Shown here piece after piece: positions 59,688-64,000 of a stretch of DNA of 64,000 nt (the first letter of the stretch is position 1; every line of letters begins with the position of its first letter). The position numbers and the translations under genes were made by a program. The stretch comes from Liolophura sinensis (lineage: Eukaryota > Mollusca > Polyplacophora > Chitonida > Chitonidae), in NCBI RefSeq assembly GCF_032854445.1, contig NC_088298.1, forward strand, positions 7,489,504 through 7,553,503. The letters run 5' to 3'. The notes under the pieces are model-generated. The model had not been told where the DNA came from. It searched no databases and saw nothing but the letters and a program-made list of their open reading frames with translations.

Positions 59688-59804
59688 TTAGGTGAAATCC
59701 ACAAAATCAAGGATAGCAAACCTTTCCAGGAATGGTTCACACGCCTGACAGACAAACTCCTCGCAGGTCACACATGTGGGGCTCCTTGGATTGGGTTTAT
59801 ATGC
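59688..59804 (-). CDS. Candidate terminal coding exon, Cys-rich (minus strand)
   Basis: A minus-strand acceptor (TTTGTCTTTCAG) is followed by an open frame that reads AYKPNPRSPTCVTCEEFVCQ, then ACEPFLERFAILDFVDFT and TAA at 59690-59688. The C-x2-C-x4-C-x2-C spacing suggests a zinc-binding module or its end. The upstream exons were not identified; they would lie to the right, possibly beyond 60200. No family recognised. The splice signal plus coherent frame make it a reasonable but unproven exon. Confidence 0.35.
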   Translation of the reverse strand, partial: AYKPNPRSPTCVTCEEFVCQACEPFLERFAILDFVDFT

Positions 59805-59950
59805 CTGAAAGACAAATCTTGAGAAATGACTACAGCTACATGTACATCACAGGCATGTTGAATATTCATGTATTTGCAATAGGAAGGCAATTCTAAAGGG
59901 TGAAAAAAATTATCATTTTTTTTATATCACTAATCATCATTCAGAATGAC

Positions 59951-60145
59951 TGACTGATTGTTGTTTTAACTCACGACTCAAGAATATTTCATTGATATCA
60001 CATCAGCCAGCATTATGATGGGCGGAAACCTAAACAGAGCATGGCATGACCATCCACAGGTTGCTGGCAGACATTGCTGGTGTATGACCGGAAACGAAGC
60101 AAACATGAGATAGACTTGAACTCACAGCGACCATATTGAGGAGAG
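59951..60145 (-). mobile_element. SINE, minus strand, old and diverged
   Basis: The plus strand shows the reversed 3' domain (CTCAAGAATATTTCATTGAT), CCAGCATTATGATGGGCGGA, ACCATCCACAGGTTGCTGGC and the reversed B-box region (GACTTGAACTCACAGC). The head is largely lost. Confidence 0.75.
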
Positions 60146-63100
60146 GCTCCAGATTCAGTGTGCCACGAAGATGTTCGTATGGGACAGATGTCACCATAAG
60201 CAGTGGTTCCTCTTTTACCATTCCTTCTTAATAATTACAGACATTCGCTGATCGAGACACTCTGACAGTAAGCAGGTAGATCTGACAAGTCTCAAGCAAG
60301 ACACTCGAAGTTGGAGCTATCAGCATGCCAAACCAGGCCTACATGTATAAAGCCAGCCTTTCCCGGCACCTAACGCTGTCCTTGTTCTGTACACATGCCT
60401 GTTTAAAATGTGACCCCCCCCCCCCCCCCCCACCCTCCAAAACAAACACTCACCATGCCGTTTTTCCCGTTGTATTCTACAAACTATGCTATCTGATATT
60501 TAAAGGTGATGGTTGTGCGGCATTATTTACAGGGGAACATTCAACACCCCACCACTTTAGGCTCTACATCCGCAGGATTGTCTTGAATCTGCCGACCTCT
60601 TCTCTTCTTCCCCACTGGCGTATGAGGCCCATACATAAATGATTGCTGTTTAATCAATGAATTAAGACTTCTGCCCCACATATGTGGATAAAACACCTGT
60701 GGCAGTAAAGCGCGAGTGCCTGACTTGTAAGCAGACTTTCCTTTGATTACTGACCACGTGTCTATTTTGGCAGGAACATGACATACATCTGACAGCCAGT
60801 CTCAACGAAAAAGGGAGACCGGGTGGGAGGCCACAACCTATTCAGATTACTTTAAAAAATATAGTTTGTAACATATTATCATGAGTATTTCAAGAAAAAG
60901 ATAGTTGTGTATGTACATTCAGGTATATATTAGATAAACAGGTAAATTAGATAAACAGGGCTTTGTAACACTTTGTAATTCAAAGCTCACTGATTATGTA
61001 CCAGACGACCATGAGAAACTATCGATCTCTGAAAAGTACATATTTCTGTGAAATGCATTGCTAATCTGACTGAAAGTACACAAAGAGTGTTCTCTCAGAA
61101 AACTAAGTTCAACTTGTTAGATCCAACTGAAAAGATGAAAGGCCTAATTTCCCTTTTCCTGGACCAAAATACGAATTGTGTAGATTTCATCTGCCACCTG
61201 CAGGTCTGGGATATGCCAGGCTCTGGAGTCATTTCCAGATGCAAGACTTAAACATATATGTTCTGTGTCCTAATAAACGTCTAAAGTAAAGAGAAGAATT
61301 GCCTAATTCTCATATGTATTCATCTATAAATTACTATGCACTGAATGATGCAGAGTATGACACTGTGTCAGTAAATACATTAACAGGTACCTCAACACCC
61401 ATACTTGGAAACCTCGTGCAGTTCATTCTGACTGCACCAGACGCAGTTCATTCTGACCGCACCAGGCAAAAAATATTTGAACTGAGAGCATGATATTAAT
61501 GAGATTTCACCGAACAACATGTAGAACCAAATGACAATACTGCACAAACAGGTGTTGTGAATTGTGGTAGCCATCTTGAGAATTTTATCCAATCAGATTG
61601 TGCGGCTTAAAGCTGTGATCTAGCCTTTACCCATTCACTTCATGAAGTGAAGAGCCATTTCACACTGTGTTGTAGGGCAGGTCTGTATCATTTACGAACC
61701 ACCACAGAGGTAAAATCAGGCACTCTGTTCAAATTATACAAATACATTTTTTGTTGTTCATTTTAATGTTTAGTCAGCAGTTTCTAAATAACAAATATCA
61801 GAGTCAGTGCAAAATTCATCAGGGATGCTGAAGGTTTATGGAAATGAAAAGATGGCATCTCACTGGACAATCCTTAAAATTAATCAAATCTTATGATATT
61901 TTTTTCTCCGAATTAATTAGAACTGAAGAATTCAAAGTTTGCTCCTCTGTCTTTCCCACATTTTTTTGCTCTTTTCTTTGTTGATCAAACCGAGGTGCTT
62001 TCTCTGACGTCCGCGATGACTAGGTCAGCACTGTTTTCACCTTAGACTTGTTTCCAATTGTTTCAGAATTGAAACATGAATCTAGTCAAAATTTTGAAAA
62101 CATTTAATAGGGGTCAAAATGACCAGCACAACCTCTCCAGAGGCTAAGACCTCAACCAGAAATACCCTGACCGTGCATCTGCAGGCTATTTTAACACGGT
62201 CGCTGGATTTCCTTGTAATTGATATATGTACCAACAGTTCAAGCAGTGGGAGAAATATTCTTCCAGTATGTCCAATTTCCAAGAAAAGTATATTTATCAA
62301 CTGGGCCTTCATTGCTGAAGTTCACAACTTTTATCTGCCACAGGCTAATGTGTAGACTATTAAGTGGAAAATACCTCTGACATTTCAGCGCTAGAGTTAA
62401 CTTGACTAGAGTACCTTCATACAAATACTCTAAACGTGACATCACCTTGCTCTCGATAATGGAGACGCGCTGAAGCTGTGTCAAGACAGAGTTTAGTTTC
62501 ACTAAACTTTAACACGCTTGAAAAAAAAATCTAAAAAATATTCAAGTTTAAGTTACTTTGATTGCACTTAAACATTAGTCAGGTGCAGTTTTTCACTTTA
62601 AATTGAAGCACCTTGACATACTCTTCACATGAACGTTAGTGAGACAAAATATGCAGTGTATATGGGTATATGGATTGAGGAAGTCAAGATTGCAAGCAGA
62701 ACAACGGCTCAAGATACTGGATTTAGAAATTAATACCAGATAACAAACTCACAACAAAAAGCCAGATTAAAATACTATGTAAATTCACAGCTTATATTCA
62801 TCCCGCTGATAATATATTTTTAAGCAGCTTTCCCAAATTATCAGCAGGCCTACAGGTACATATGTTGGTGAATGAACCATTACGTACTGTGAAAAAACTT
62901 TGGAACCCGGTTTTATTTTTGATGTGGCAATAAAACCTTTCATTCACGGGAAGCAGGACTTCACCAGCAGAAGTCTCCAACACCTGACTTGGATTGGTCA
63001 ATCACCTCTATGGTCTTCAACAGATTCAACAGATTATGGTCTAATCCCGGGTAAAATGATGTTTATGAGACTACATCTACTTTTGGCTCTCAACCCCAAC

Positions 63101-63590
63101 TTTCAGCTAACCCACACCACATGCTGTGACAAACATGGACTCAAAAGTGAAAGAACTGGTGGTCATTCGCTGGCCACTTCACATAGTCAATGAAGAGTCC
63201 ACATGTTGATTATGTCAAATGCGGGACTTGTAGGTATACAGCAATGATGTGGGCTGAAATGCCAGTAATTTAAACTCCGCAACACGGAGTCCTGTCTCTG
63301 CCTCTTGCAACCGTTCAATGGCACTAAAAGTGAACCTTTAAAAACCTGGCAGCCCTGTCTCGTCTCTCCCCGTCTAGCCAAGCTGGTGAGGCTCACTGAC
63401 GTGTGACGGAGGCATGGAAAGCTGTCACTGATCGACTACTGGTAATCACCTACTCCCCACAGAGAGTGTATGACTTAAGACAACAGCCATTGTAAGGCAT
63501 CATATGCATTTTCTGAAAATGCTTCTGAAATTATTGAGAAGGTATGGTAGGATGGTTAATGTAAACATGAAGTGAAGTATAGCCAGAGTG
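60146..63590. other. Intergenic stretch, no gene supported
   Basis: A poly-C run lies at 60413-60431. A 25-bp unit (GCAGTTCATTCTGACTGCAC...) is tandemly duplicated at 61418-61466. Short open frames are present but none shows a recognisable domain or paired splice signals. Confidence 0.4.
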
Positions 63591-64000
63591 TGGGCAAAAG
63601 CAAGACATTCGAGGACTCACCCGCACTAGAGCTTCTCCGAGGATTGGTGATGTAAGCGTGAACTGAATTAAAGTTACACTGTTGAGTATGGCCAATGGCG
63701 AGACATTCACAAGGACTCACCCCCTCTAGAGCCTCTGGCAGGGCTGGAAATGCAGCCCTGAAGTATGGCCAGAGTACGACCACTAGAGTAACATGCACAA
63801 ACTCACATCCTCTAGAACCTCTCTGAGAATTGGTGCCACTAGTGAGACGTTCTATCAGGACAACTCACCTCTCTAAAACCTCTGCCTAGTCCACTGGTCC
63901 CAAACTGTACCCAGGCTGCGAGACATGCACAAACTCACATCCTCTAGAACCGCTCTGAGAATTGGTGCCACTAGTGAGACGTTCTATCAGGACAACTCAC
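63591..64000. repeat. Tandem repeat with period about 132 bp, running off the right edge
   Basis: A 78-bp unit at 63791-63868 recurs at 63923-64000 with a single difference (period 132 bp). Shorter diverged relatives, GACATTC(A)..GGACTCACCC..CTAGAGC, lie near 63605 and 63704. Every unit carries ACTCAC, which on the minus strand is GTGAGT, a consensus splice donor, usually preceded by a purine-rich AGAGG-like end. Whether these are duplicated exon ends is unknown. Confidence 0.7.

Noticed and set aside
62082-62502. Overlapping open frames on both strands near 62.1-62.5 kb
   Set aside because: Neither product resembles a protein family, and frames are short and mutually antisense.

Overview
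The window looks like repeat-rich nuclear DNA of a lophotrochozoan, most likely a mollusc and probably a bivalve. The grounds are I-superfamily LINEs with an (ATTC)n tail, tRNA-headed SINEs ending in a conserved 3' domain and a short A-rich tail, and decayed DUF6589-, DUF4806- and TNP2-type genes with GT-AG introns. No sign of a bacterial, organellar or viral replicon was seen. The species assignment is inference; no database was searched.

Layout. 1-2040 (minus strand): the 5' part of a Ty3/Gypsy-like gag fossil, then an SGNH-hydrolase-like reading frame. 2043-7700 (minus): an old I-type LINE (called B here) carrying three copies of a bulged hairpin in its 3' part and a tiny LINE-A tail insertion in ORF1. 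8813-14557 and 15438-21588 (plus): two long copies, A1 and A2, of a second LINE family (A). A2 abuts a fragment of an older A copy beside a 200-N gap and contains a SINE. 22080-26420 (plus): a decayed multi-exon DUF6589 gene with a PHD-like C-terminus and a 5'-truncated LINE A copy (A3) in an intron. 26613-35746: a Tc1-like DNA transposon expanded to 9.1 kb by a LINE A fragment (A4) and a young Ty3/Gypsy retrotransposon with nearly identical LTRs. 35766-36990: a short LINE-A-headed element with a foreign 3' end (A5). 37591-43840 (minus): a TNP2-like transposase relic followed by a co-oriented DUF4806 relic, with a TIR element in one DUF4806 intron. 45258-47518: a degenerate LINE A copy (A6). 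47519-51460: AT-rich DNA with SINEs. 51475-52932: an apparently intact C2H2 zinc-finger gene, the best candidate for a working host protein. 53690-56215: a 2.5-kb minisatellite with a basic period near 38 bp. 56216-64000: non-coding DNA with old SINEs, one Cys-rich terminal exon on the minus strand, and a tandem repeat running off the right edge.

How the parts relate. Most of the window is a stack of successive insertions whose order can be read from target-site duplications and nesting. The most notable structural signal is at the 3' end of LINE family A. Two 6-bp complementary pairs are interleaved just before the (ATTC)n tail and are perfect in all four better-preserved 3' ends. They predict an H-type pseudoknot, or two competing hairpins, as a possible recognition site for target-primed reverse transcription. 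The second notable item is the TNP2-like/DUF4806 pair, which may be the remains of a two-gene DNA transposon.
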